Shown here piece after piece: positions 21,540-32,400 of a stretch of 64,000 nucleotides of DNA. A program made the position numbers and the translations under genes. The notes under the pieces were generated by a model, which worked only from the letters and a program-made list of their open reading frames with translations, was not told where the DNA came from and searched no databases. Origin of the DNA: Carposina sasakii (taxonomy: Eukaryota; Arthropoda; Insecta; Lepidoptera; Carposinidae); NCBI GenBank assembly GCA_014607495.2, contig CP053148.1, positions 558,001-622,000 of the forward strand. Reading direction: 5' to 3'. Within the stretch, counting starts at the first letter, position 1. Each line of letters opens with the position of its first letter.

Positions 21540-24205
21540 TATGTTACATAGGGGAGACGGCAGGCTTACATGGAGTAGGGTTCTTAATAAAGAAGTGCTA
21601 CAAAAACAATAATTCTCCGGTATATCAGAGAGAGTAGCAATACTGCAACTTAAATTCGATGAGCTAACACTGTCCCTTATCCAAGTCTACGCCCCCACAG
21701 CGAGCTTAACAGATGAAGAACTGACAAAATTCTACAAAGACCTAAAAACAGATCATGATCTCGCAGATAAAACATGTGTCGTAATGGGGGATTTCAACGC
21801 ACAAATTGTATATCCAAAACCACATGAAAATATGATAATGAGCAAATATGGACATGGAAATCGAAACTCCAGAGGAGAGCACTTTATACAACATTCACAC
21901 GAATACAAACTGTCGGTGATGAATACGTTCTTCAAGAAGAAAAAAGCCCGTAAATGGACCCGGCAATCCCCAGACCAAACGGTTAAAAACGAAATAGATT
22001 TCATATTAAGTAACAATCCCAAATCAATAACTAATACTGAAGTCCTCAGTAATGTTAATTTTCCATCAGACCACAGAATGCTAAGATGTTCCTTAAATAT
22101 AAGTACAACGAAAACAAGTAGAAGAGCCTTCAAAACACTTCCCAACGTTCTTAAGTCGGAGTACGAGATAAAGACCTATACCACTAAACTGAAAGAAAAC
22201 TCAAAGGTGCTATTAGAATATATTGAAAATCTAAAATATGTACAATCCCTTAGTGACAAGCTCGAAGAAACAATCGCAAGATGCCTCAGGACAAAAGATA
22301 ACACACAGATTAGACAACACAAAATCCTCAAGGAACAAACACTAGATCTTTTATCTAAGAGAACTAAACTGCTATCAACTAAAAACAAATCAATAGAAAT
22401 GAAAAAAGAATTGAAACAAATATTTAAAAAAAAAAACAATAAATCATTAGAGAAGACTACGAAAACTACAGAAAAACAATAATTGAGAAAAATATGAAAT
22501 TATTTAGAAGTTCAAAACGATCCTACAAAAAACTTAGAACACACCAGACCTGGATACAGAGCCTGAGACAAGGAAACGAAGAAATGAAGAATAGAGTAGA
22601 CATCGTAAAATGTGCAACAGCCTTCTATGAAGAACTTTATAAAAAACCACCGCAAGAAAAAGACTATGAAAACCCAGGTAATATTACATACCAAGACAGG
22701 ACACCGGAAATATCAATAACACCAATCACCGAATGTGAAATCATCAACAGCATAAAATATCTCAAAGGTGATAAGAGTCCTGGTCCAGACAACTTGACAA
22801 ACGAAACATTAAAATATGGAGCACATATATTAACACCATACTTGACTAAACTCTTTAACGTGGTATTACAGTCGGAAGAAATACCAAATCAATGGTGTAG
22901 ATCAAATATAATTCTACTATACAAAAAAGGTAGCCCACTGGACATTGGCAATTACAGACCCAATTACTATCCACTACATATAAATTATTCTCGTCAATAA
23001 TATTAAAACGAATAGCAGTAGTTATAGATAAAAACCAACCGATAGAACAAGCTGGCTTCCGACCACACTACTCTACAAACGATCACATACAAGTTGTAGA
23101 CCAAGTAATTGAAAAATACAAAAAATTTAATGGACCACTATACATATCATTTGTAGACTACTCGAAAGCGTTTGACAGCATAACGCATGCATCCATATGG
23201 AAAGCATTAAGAAACAATGGTGTACAATAAAAATATATTACTAGCATAAAAAATATTTACTCCCGGAGCGTCAGCAGAGTAAAATTAGAAAGAGAAGGAG
23301 AAGAGTTTCCCATAGAAAGAGGAGTGAGACAAGGAGACCCACTCTCTCCTAAACTGTTCATAACAGTCCTTGATGATGTATTCCAAAACACAAGCTGGAA
23401 GAATAAAGGCCTATGGATACAAAATCAAAGACTAACACATCTAAGGTTTGCAGACGATATAGCCTTATTCAGTGAATCTGCTACAGAATTGGAAGAAATG
23501 CGACACACAAAGTAAAAAAGTGGGACTACATATGAATGCCAGCAAAACAAAACTCATTACAAAACGTCAACAAAAACCAATCAAAATAGATGGAAACACA
23601 ATAGAATCTGTACAAGAGTATATTTACTTAGGGAAACAGGTTTCCTTCAAGTCTAATAGCAATGAGATTGAAATTAACCGTAGAATCAACATAGCGTGGA
23701 AGAAATACTGGACCCAAAAATAAATATTGAAAGGAAGCTATAGTCTGAATATGAAAAAGATAGTAATGGATTCTTGTATTCTACCATGTTTGATATATGC
23801 ATGTCAAACATGGGTGTACACAGAGAAAGTTAAAAATAAAATCCTGTCCTGCCAACACGCAATGGAAAGGAGCTTTTTAAAGTTGAGGAAAATACAAAAG
23901 ATAAGAAACACAGACATCCGTAATAAAACTAAGCTAACAGACGCACTCACCCAAGCTCTCAAATTAAAATGGCGATGGGCTGGTCATGTAGCACGCTACA
24001 AGGACAATCGATGGACATTACTAGCAACGAGGTGGAAAGGTCCAAAAGGTAAAAGGGGAGTTGGTCGTCCATACAAAAGGTGGAAAGATGACATAGCCAA
24101 GTCGGCAGGACAGGAAGATTGGATAGTGATGGCACAGGACAGAGGAAAGTGGAGCATTCTGGAGGAAGCCTATACCCAAACTGGGGTCCGAATAAAATAA
24201 AACTA
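21540..24205 (+). pseudogene. 5'-truncated, frameshifted RTE-like LINE (endonuclease + reverse transcriptase)
   Basis: Endonuclease motifs are VYAPTA (about 21688), VMGDFNAQ (21783) and SDHRML (22067). Reverse-transcriptase motifs are KSPGPDNLTNE (about 22775), NIILLYKKGSP with IGNYRP (about 22908), QAGFRPHYSTND (23048), FVDYSKAFDS (23152), RQGDPLSP (23327) and RFADDIALFSE (23447). The C-terminal signature is WAGHVARYKDNRW and GRPYKRWKDDI (about 23972-24090). At least three frame changes separate the pieces, and an in-frame TAA lies near 23228, so no intact ORF exists. The 5' part of the endonuclease is missing, as expected of incomplete reverse transcription. I place it in the RTE-like group often mis-annotated as craniofacial development protein 2-like, from the C-terminal motif. 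Confidence 0.85.
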
Positions 24206-24217
24206 ATAATCATCATT

Positions 24218-24670
24218 TACATCCCTGAGAAGTCCACTGTTGGACATAGGCCTACCCCAACAACCTCCACTCCGACCGGTCGGAAGCAGCCTGCATCCAA
24301 CCGACGCCCGCAACCTTGGCCAGGTCATCCGTCCACCTCGCGGGTGGCCTTCCCACGCTGCGCTTGCCGATACGTGGTATCCACTCTAGAACTTTCCGAC
24401 TCCATCGGCCATCAGTTCTTCGAGCTATGTGCCCTGCCCATTGCCACTTCAGCTTGCTGGACCGTTCAGCTATGTCGGTGATCTTTGTACGTCTGCGGAT
24501 CTCCTCATTTCTGATTCGATCACGCAGAGAGATCCCAAGCATAGCTCTTTCCATCGCTCGCTGTGCGATCCTGAGCTTTTTTATGAGGCACATAGTTAGA
24601 GACCACGTCTCTGCACCGTAGGTCATCACCGGCAGCACGCACTGGTTGAATACCTTCGTCTTTCGTCTTT
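24218..24670 (-). pseudogene. LINE C-terminal fragment, opposite strand
   Basis: On the minus strand the translation gives MLPVMTYGAETWSLT, then QRAMERAMLGISLRDR, then KWQWAGHIARRTDGRW and GKRSVGRPPARWTDDL. This is the ORF2 C-terminus of another RTE-like LINE subfamily, continuing into the GGCCTATGTCCAACAGTGG tail toward 24220. It is tail-to-tail with the LINE at 21540. Plus-strand ORFs at 24119 and 24316 are shadows. Confidence 0.8.
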
Positions 24671-24796
24671 AAAACGCGTAAAAACTAATAATACTAACAG
24701 TTTTTGTTCATTCAACTAACACTACTAACAACATCTAAAATTTAAATATATAATGTAAATGTATAATTTCGGAATAAAAGGCTATAATATAATGAT

Positions 24797-24948
24797 GGCG
24801 TGGGAATGCCACCCGCAAAGTGGACGGACGACCTAGCCAAGGTCGCGGGCGTCGGTTGGATGCAGGCTGCTTCCGACCGGTCGGTATGGAGGTTGTTGGG
24901 GGAGGCCTATGTCCAGCAGTGGACTTCCCAGGGCAAAAGGAAATAGTT
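24797..24948 (+). pseudogene. Short LINE 3' fragment
   Basis: It contains GTGGACGGACGACCTAGCCA, GGATGCAGGCTGCTTCCGAC and GGCCTATGTCCAGCAGTGGA. This is the same 3' region as the 24218-24670 fragment but in the plus orientation, so the two form an inverted pair about 130 bases apart. Further shards of this tail lie at 32642-32695 and 52665-52760. Confidence 0.75.
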
Positions 24949-24949
24949 A

Positions 24950-25614
24950 ATTGCTTGTGACAAAGGGAGACAGAGCTTGTCATTTTTTGTCCCTCATCGG
25001 ATGGCCAGATTTTCAAGATTTTAGGAATTCATTATCACAACAAATTTGTACATTTGATATTTGTAATAAGTTCATTTCTTTCATGCATTTATTCTTTACT
25101 GTTGTATGCCATATTTCTTTTTGTGTATGTGCAATAAAGAATAAGAATAATGAATATTAACGTAATATAATATACGAATATCGACAACGAATGTTCTGTA
25201 AGCTAAATAAGATAGGTACATCGCAAGTGATTGGGCACTTTTCCTTTTACTGGTAACCCTAAATTTCTATCTTCTCTATCAGTTCATCTCTCTATGGCTG
25301 AGAGAATTTACGTGTAGATTTAAGTGCCGGAGTCGACCATATTATCTTTGTTACCGTATACAAAAAATGTTAGTTCTGAATCAGACATAGGAGTAAGTTT
25401 TTAAAAATGACGTGATATTCAATAGTAATATTATGATAATAAATAGCTTAATTAAAAACTAGATAATCCAATTCAATTTGTTTATTACTTTAAAATATGT
25501 TACATTAAATATTAATATTCCTAATAAGATTTAGGTTATAGAAAGTTATTTACATAGATTTATCTACGTAATCTTAATAAGTAAATGCGCTTTAAATCAT
25601 AGTTTATCATCATC
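24950..25614. other. No gene; AT-rich
   Basis: A GCAATAAAGAATAAGAATAA tail-like stretch near 25130 resembles the one at 63725 and may be a retroposon end. Nothing else is recognised. Confidence 0.4.
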
Positions 25615-25763
25615 TACAGGGTGTAACATAAGTGGTATTTTAAGCGAAAATATATGAAAATAACCCACTATTTGAACCAAGATTGTAAAATATTCACAGG
25701 ATAGCTACTCTGTAGTGTGCTTATATTGGTATAATTCATACCCCTTTTGTCACATCCTGTATA
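25615..25763. mobile_element. MITE, GGGTGTAACATAA type
   Basis: It opens TACAGGGTGTAACATAAGTG and closes CCCCTTTTGTCACATCCTGTATA. The inner GTATTTTAAGCGAAAA and AAATAACCCACTAT motifs match the 17564 element. The right inverted repeat is eroded. Confidence 0.7.
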
Positions 25764-26029
25764 GATTAACAGTATGAAGAATGAAACCATGTTAATGAAA
25801 ACATATTAATTTGGCATTAAACTGCATAAACAAAAATCCTTAAGACATTGAATAAGCCAAAAATCAAAATTTGGCAGATATTCCCATACATATTGCTGTC
25901 AACTGTGACCGTGTAGTGTCTAGCTTTTGACCCGATCTTGTAATAACACCGTGTTTAACTTAAACAAAGTCTAAAGAAATTTGTAAAAATCTGTCAAAAT
26001 TAAAAATATTAACATGTGGTGTCAGAGTA

Positions 26030-26425
26030 GAATAGTACCTACCTACCACCTCGTGTCTACTAGTGGGTATGATAAGAGGCGATTAAAAGTGACCGGCCCC
26101 CTAATTACGTAAAAGCAATAGCAAAGCCGAAGCGATAGCCAAAATTGTACAATATAATACGAATTTGACAAGCCATCAGCGTTTTTGTAAAATTTCTATC
26201 ACTTTGCTATCGCTTTGCTTTTGCTAGTTAGGTAATAAGGTGGCGGGAGGTGAGCAACAGCGACTCACGTGTTGACAACATAATCAGAAAATCACACTGC
26301 GGTCATCAACCCGCCTGCCCAGCGTGGTGACTATGGACAAAACCCCCCTGTGGCAGTAGCCTTGTGGCGTGCCCTGGGGTGCCTACGTCTAGCAGTGGCC
26401 TGCAATAGGCTGATGTAATGATGTG
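26030..26425 (-). repeat. Dispersed repeat split by a small inverted-repeat insertion
   Basis: The two parts (GTGGGTATGATAAGAGGCGA... and TCACACTGCGGTCATCAACC...GCAGTGGCCTGCAATAGGC) follow the order seen at 46622-46830 and 60177-60345. About 140 bp between them (26100-26240) has inverted ends CTAATTACGTAAAAGCAATA / TTTGCTTTTGCTAGTTAGG; a related shard is at 27343-27480. The insertion is nested in the older repeat. Confidence 0.6.
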
Positions 26426-26829
26426 AAGTTTAGGTTAAAAACGTTATAGAACGCATCTATTAAGATAAAAAAAAGCAATTTATAATAATTCGCAAGACAA
26501 TCGTAACATTTCGCATTAGTCACACGGATATTTTGACAACTACAAAAATTCACTGGGCTTAATAGATAGCTACATTTATATGTACTTACTTACAATTAGA
26601 CTACCCAGTTACCTATGTTATATTTAATTTACTAGGTTGGATCACATCTACCGATAGATTTATGCAAAGACTAAACCCATATTGACATCATATATGTTAC
26701 TAATAAAATAATTGTATTAGCTTTCCCGGCAATATACATGAAATACTTTCTCTATAACATCATGGAGTCCAGGTCCATTGGAAGATGTACGTCAGGTCGT
26801 AGCCAAGATGTAGAGGCCCTTTGAAGATA

Positions 26830-27008
26830 AGGGTCAAGACACACATTTAACACCCGATGTGTCGACACGCGTGTTAGTACAAATCAATCACATACATTTT
26901 ATATGGCCTACATATGACACACTGTTAACACCCCACGCAATAACACGCCCTCATGGATTTTTTGGCGTGTTATCGCGTGGCGTGTTAAATTTGTGTCTTG
27001 CTTGACCC
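26830..27008. repeat. Fold-back element, GGGTCAAGACACACATTTAACAC ends
   Basis: GGTCAAGACACACATTTAAC at the left is mirrored by GTTAAATTTGTGTCTTGCTTGACC at the right, with further pairing of TAACACGC-type motifs inside. It behaves as a small MITE of unknown family. Confidence 0.65.
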
Positions 27009-27766
27009 CAGCGTTGCCAGATGCACGATAATTATCGTCGATCCACGATAATTTTAAATGCCATGCCATAAAAATTTAAATTAGGTATCGCGCAAAACTC
27101 GTGGTCTCTTTCATTCGGCGTAAATTCTAACTTCTTTAACTCGTAGGCGGTAGGATTTCATACCTTGTCCATATATTCTATCATGCGATATAAAAACACG
27201 ATAATTTTGCAACAAAAATGAGATAATTTCGCAATTTACGACCTGGCTACACTGCTTGACCCTAATTTAAATATATATGAACATAAATGGCGGATAACAA
27301 TACTGTCCACACACAATATGACACACCCTATAGTCACAACGAATTACCTAACTAGCAAAAGCAATGCGATAGCGAAAATATTACAAATTCGCTAATAGCT
27401 TGTAAAATTCGTATCATGTAACAGAAATCTCAAAGCAATTTGACATTTTAACGCGAATATTGTACAATTTTCGCTGTAGTTGATACTGCTTTCCTTTTGA
27501 AAGATACGACTACTTTTGCAATCAGCCTGTACAAAGACTATTGTAGTGCTCAATTAAGTCTGTGATGTAGAACTAAAGTCATGGGATGAATTGGTAGATG
27601 TGCTCCATTATGTACTATTTTATGGTAAAATTCCAATTTAGACCAAAGTAGATGGCGCTGTCTCGAAAATCTAAGTTAAAAATATTATAACCTGAATTAA
27701 AGTTGCTTGTGCATTTCTTTGTAAGTTCAACATGTTTAGAACATAATTAAACTCGATAGATATAAT

Positions 27767-28545
27767 AGGGTCGTTTAAAATTATTTTTTATTTCTATTTA
27801 TATGGAAAGATCATAAAATAAAATAAAAAACATTTGCGAAAGAAAAACTTCGATAGCGTTAAAACTTTCCGGGATATAACGATTTTAAAATCACAATTTT
27901 AGACTTGCCAAAAAATGCTCCATACCACGACGTGACGTCACTGTTTAAGCAACTTGTATGCGCGTAAAAGAACTTTTGTTCTACAGCTATAGGTATATTA
28001 AATTTTGCGTTTATAAATATGGTCACAAAACAAAAGTTGCTGTAAATGATGCAGGTGGACATGTGATGTTATAATTTTCAATTAATTTCACATTTGAAAA
28101 ATAGACTTGCCCACTTAACTTCGAAGGCTTATTACCACATACCTCATTTGGACACATAATCAAATTGTAATTTTACAGATAGGTATGATTTTGATTATTT
28201 ATTCTGATAATGCTTCTATGCTGCTCTGGGAGTAAAAAAACGTATAATACTACAGCTGCTTCTCTTCCCGCGCATACTGTACAAGTCAGTAGAGGGACAT
28301 GAGGGTCTTGGTGTTTTGTAGGCGATGGGCTGACCACCTGTCACTACTAACTTGACTTTTACATCTCAACTATATCCTCAAAATTGGTCAGAAGTGGCAC
28401 CATGTGGTTCTATCGGCCCTTGGTGCTCTGCCTACCCCGTAAGGGATACTCGTAAAGGCGTGATTATATGTATGTATGTATGTATTCTGATAATAATGAG
28501 ATGTTATTAAGATTCAACCATAGGAAACTACCCCATTGCCGAGCC
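27767..28545. mobile_element. Second copy of the 15541 element, interrupted by a retroposon
   Basis: It has the same landmarks as 15541-15950 (AGGGTCGTTTA, CATTTGCGAAAGAAAAACTT, GTGACGTCACT, TACAGATAGGTATGATT). It continues after the insertion with AATGAGATGTTATTAAGATT and GGAAACTACCCC. The minus-strand ORF at 27859-28062 is its translation. Confidence 0.75.
28212..28483 (+). mobile_element. Retroposon insertion with 11 bp target-site duplication and (TATG)n tail
   Basis: ATTCTGATAAT occurs at 28201-28211 and again at 28484-28494, exactly bounding 272 bp that are absent from the sister copy at 15541-15950. The insert ends GTGATTATATGTATGTATGTATGT, a microsatellite-type 3' tail. It is therefore a non-LTR retroposon (SINE or 5'-truncated LINE 3' end) with plus as its sense strand. 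Other copies are at 19351, 53848, 56165 (all minus) and 59645 (plus, fragment). Confidence 0.85.
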
Positions 28546-29389
28546 CACAATATGATACACCCGGCGATGGTTCCCGCCATGTGCAAGACTATTGGAGCTA
28601 TGTTACGCGATGGAAACAAAGGTCAGGTCAAGCTATAAGGCTGAATGTTGAATGGAGTTGGGTTAAATGGGCTATTTAACGGAAGCCTGCCATCACACCC
28701 TGTCTCAAAATTGTAAGGTGGCAAGTAGTAACTTGCCACCCGTAATTGTTATTGAGATATGTTCTAAATATCATGACCTTACAGCAAAATGGTTTAAAAC
28801 TGCTTTTTCAGGTCATAATCCATGGAACGTATAGATTTACAAAACAGCGCCATCTGTTGGTATAAATTCGAATGCTACCACTTTTAATAGATCAATAATA
28901 TTTTAAAATAAGATTGCGAAGTGGGTACGTTAGAGTTCCTACGTTGTAATTCGTCAAAGTGGTGTTTTACTGATGTACTTTCACTATTTAGATAAATTCG
29001 AGTCATATTACTAAAAGTCTCCCTTCAGTACTATAGCGAAGGTGATGCCATTGTAATGATTACATTCCTATAAAAAACCCATTCCTATAAAAAAATTTCA
29101 CATTTTGTCATATTGAACTGTAGTCTAAAAAATTTAATTGAGAATGCTTTTCATAGCATTTTAATTTTTAGACTATGGTGCTGAAATTACAATTTCTTTC
29201 AGAAAGTATTTATAATCAAATTGTGCTTTTAAAAGCTTAATATCAGAATTTTTTTAGTCATCATTAAGCTTCGAAGAGATAAAATTATCATTATCGTCGA
29301 TGTGTTGTACTGAATTTTGATTTGTCATCATTACTTGTTTCCGATGTCTGTTAGGAGTATGGTATGTACTTGTTAATATTTGAGGTGAA
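28546..29389. other. No gene recognised; SelK 3' flank
   Basis: This is a mixture of AT-rich sequence, including a short imperfect inverted pair AATGCTTTTCATAGCATT near 29142. The SelK 3' UTR must extend here on the minus strand, but I cannot fix its end. Confidence 0.4.
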
Positions 29390-29486
29390 TTAGCCGCCGC
29401 AGCCGCATCCTCCCATAGGTGGCGCTGATGGTCCTGAGCCAGACGGCCCGAAGCCGCCAAACTTCCTCGATGGGGGCTTTGGAGGT
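29390..29486 (-). CDS. SelK: SelK exon 4 with Cys-containing C-terminus
   Basis: The acceptor is CATTGCAG. It encodes PPKPPSRKFGGFGPSGSG, then PSAPPMGGCGCGG and TAA at 29392-29390. The 68-residue minus-strand ORF over this region is in another frame and is not the gene. Confidence 0.9.
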
Positions 29487-32400
29487 CTGCAATGAAATAT
29501 ACCAGTTAAAGCAATGTTTGGCTAAAGCTTCTGTGTTCTTTTAACTTTTTTCGTACCCCACTGCGCGACGCAAAGGAGTGGTATTGTGTTTAACAGCCTA
29601 TGTATGTATGTATGTATGTTTGTATGTTCCTTTGAAGCACTACACAGACCAAACGCCTCGGCCGATTTTTATGATTCATACGTCAATCGATTCCTCTTAG
29701 TCCGGCGAGTGTCACTAAAGACATGTCGTTAGTGAAAATCCAATATGGCGACTACTGGACGCCATTTTGTGAAAATGAAAAAAAATAAAGTCGACAAACT
29801 ATATCGAGTGGGGTAATGTTGAATCGGTATTTAAAAATCATTTTTAGGATTCTCTCAACATTTTTCGATTCGACTAACCGTTTAGGATCTATATCAATTA
29901 AAAGTTGCGAAACAACCATTATGACATTTAAGTTTTTAGACAGCAGCAAGACGAAAACTTCTTGCTGCCGAGCATTTTGAGCTTGTTTCTTTAAGCGTAC
30001 TTATTAGTAGCTAGGTACTCATAACAAAAAGTATTAAAAAAAAAACATAATTTAAATAATCCAAAAACCCGACTGCTTAAAAAAGAACCAAACTATGTAT
30101 TAATAAAAAAACTGAAAAGATGAAAACAAGCCCTTAAATGAACAATCGGGATCCATTATCCGACAGCTAAGCTAATATTTTAATGGATCCTGGCTGTTCA
30201 GTTGTTACGTTACATCATTAGAAAATATTCTATTTTCTTCAAAAGTATTCATTCCATAATAATATTAAAGAATTCTAGACCACCAGACATCTAAGTGCTT
30301 GTTTTCATCTTTCCAGTTTTTTTTTATTATTACATAGTTTGGTTCTTTTTTAAGCAGTCAGGGTTTTGGATTTATTAAATTATGTTTTTTTATTGTGTGT
30401 GTTGTAGCCCTTTTCTCTCATATTTTCCTATAGGTACATACAATATGTTAGGATGTTTTGTTAATATGGTGCAGCCAGAACTGCAGGATAGCCATGTCTA
30501 GCATTGTGTGGCCAGATGTAAATGTTCAGTGACAAGTATAGATTGTTGTTTAAATATAGTTAAAAGAACAAAGTATGTTACTATCATAAATTTGAATATA
30601 ACTAGGCTCTTTATTATTGCCTTGTACAACAAAACAACTGGATTAATATAAATACTATTTGTATTGTATACGCTAGTAAGGAGATATCCAAGGATGAAGG
30701 AAGGATTGACTACTTTCTATTATGCGAACAAGCGGCAATAGGAGCTATTCGGTGAAACATATAAATGTGTCCCAGGCTGAGTGTAGGTACTGGATAAATG
30801 TAGTAAGTAATTTATAACAAATAGTTACATAAAGGGCGCCAAGCGAAACCCCTCCGGTTTAATGGCACCCTGAACCTAATTCTTTTAAAATCAAAATACA
30901 TAAATAAAAATAAAAAAACATAGCTAATCGCTTAAATATTTTCCAATGAAATACCTGGATAAATGGTAGACCAACAAAATATGGTGAGACAACAGGCACA
31001 ATATAGAGCTAATGAAGTAGGTAAGAAAGGGGAAAAAGCTGCCCATCAGTATAATATTTACCCATTGCCTGGTGGTCGGAAATCCCTCACGTATTTGTCT
31101 CCATGCTTGTTGAAGTTAGGGTTGATTAGAGTCTGGATGCTGGAATTTGTGGTAAAATATATTGATACATCAATTTACTTTCATTTTATCAGTTTTATCT
31201 TATACTCGTACATTAACTAGCGGCCGGCCACAGCTTCGCCCGCGTGAGAGTGCATTACTCCCGTGCGAAGCCGGGGCGGGTCCTTAGTTATACATGATAA
31301 ACCTTCCTCGTGAATCACTCTATCTATTTTAAAAAAACCGCATCAAAATCCATTTCCTAGTTTGAAAGATCTAAGCATACATAGGGACAGACATCAGCGG
31401 CAAGCAACTTTATTTTATAATAAATATGTTGTGATGATCCGAATTTTGATTAAACTCACATACATATACAGGGTGTAAAAAGACAACAATGTTTTTTAAT
31501 ACCTGGTATTCTTTATAAGGTTACAATCATTTTCTTCTATGGAACCAACCATGGGAAACGACAAAAAAATTATGAAAAAATACTGTCATTTAACTGCAAG
31601 CAACGTATTTGTTTGATGCGCAAAGTACAAATGTAGCTACAAAACTAACATTTTGACATGGTATCTATGAAAAAAATATTTGTTAACCGATTTGAGATGG
31701 ATTTATGTAAAAAAAAAAGTGTTAATATTAATGTAACTTTGCCTCAATATCTTGAAAACCCATGGTATCCCAGGGGTGCTTCCATAGAAAAAAATGATCG
31801 TGATGTTCCAAAGAATACGAGGTATTAAAAGAACAAAGTTGTCTTTTTGCATCCAGTATAGACACAACTAAGTACGAGTATGATCCCAAAATGAGGTAGC
31901 CAGCACTGCAATATCTTAGGGATTCTTCTTAGCATTGTGGGCACTCATATAAATTTTCAGTGACAACTGAGAGAATGCCCAACTTCCTTAGTCAACTCCA
32001 ACTTAAGAATAATATATTGGCAATATTATGTTGTAAAACACAACTAATAATAATATATGGGTTCTTGATAATGTAAAGTGGCCTTTTTACCTTGTCAGAG
32101 CGACTAGCTTGATGATTTTATACCCAAAACACAGACACATGTGCTGTTAATGTTACAGTAAAAGTACATAATACCAAAATAATACTTACAATAGATAAAC
32201 AAAATTGATCACACCCCAGAACCAGCCAACAATGCTGAATGACCGCTGCTGCACCACTGTGCCATCTGGAATGGTGAAATTAAATAATTTACTTGGCATT
32301 CATCGATTTTAACAAAGCCTTTTATTAGAATATTATGTATGTTTATTTCTGATCTGATTATATATTATTAATAAAAATTAAAGAATTGAAAAGAGGGACT

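Noticed and set aside
29254..29460. 68-residue minus-strand ORF with Ala-rich start
   Set aside because: Overlaps SelK exon 4 in a different frame; the SelK frame joins to three other exons, this one to none.
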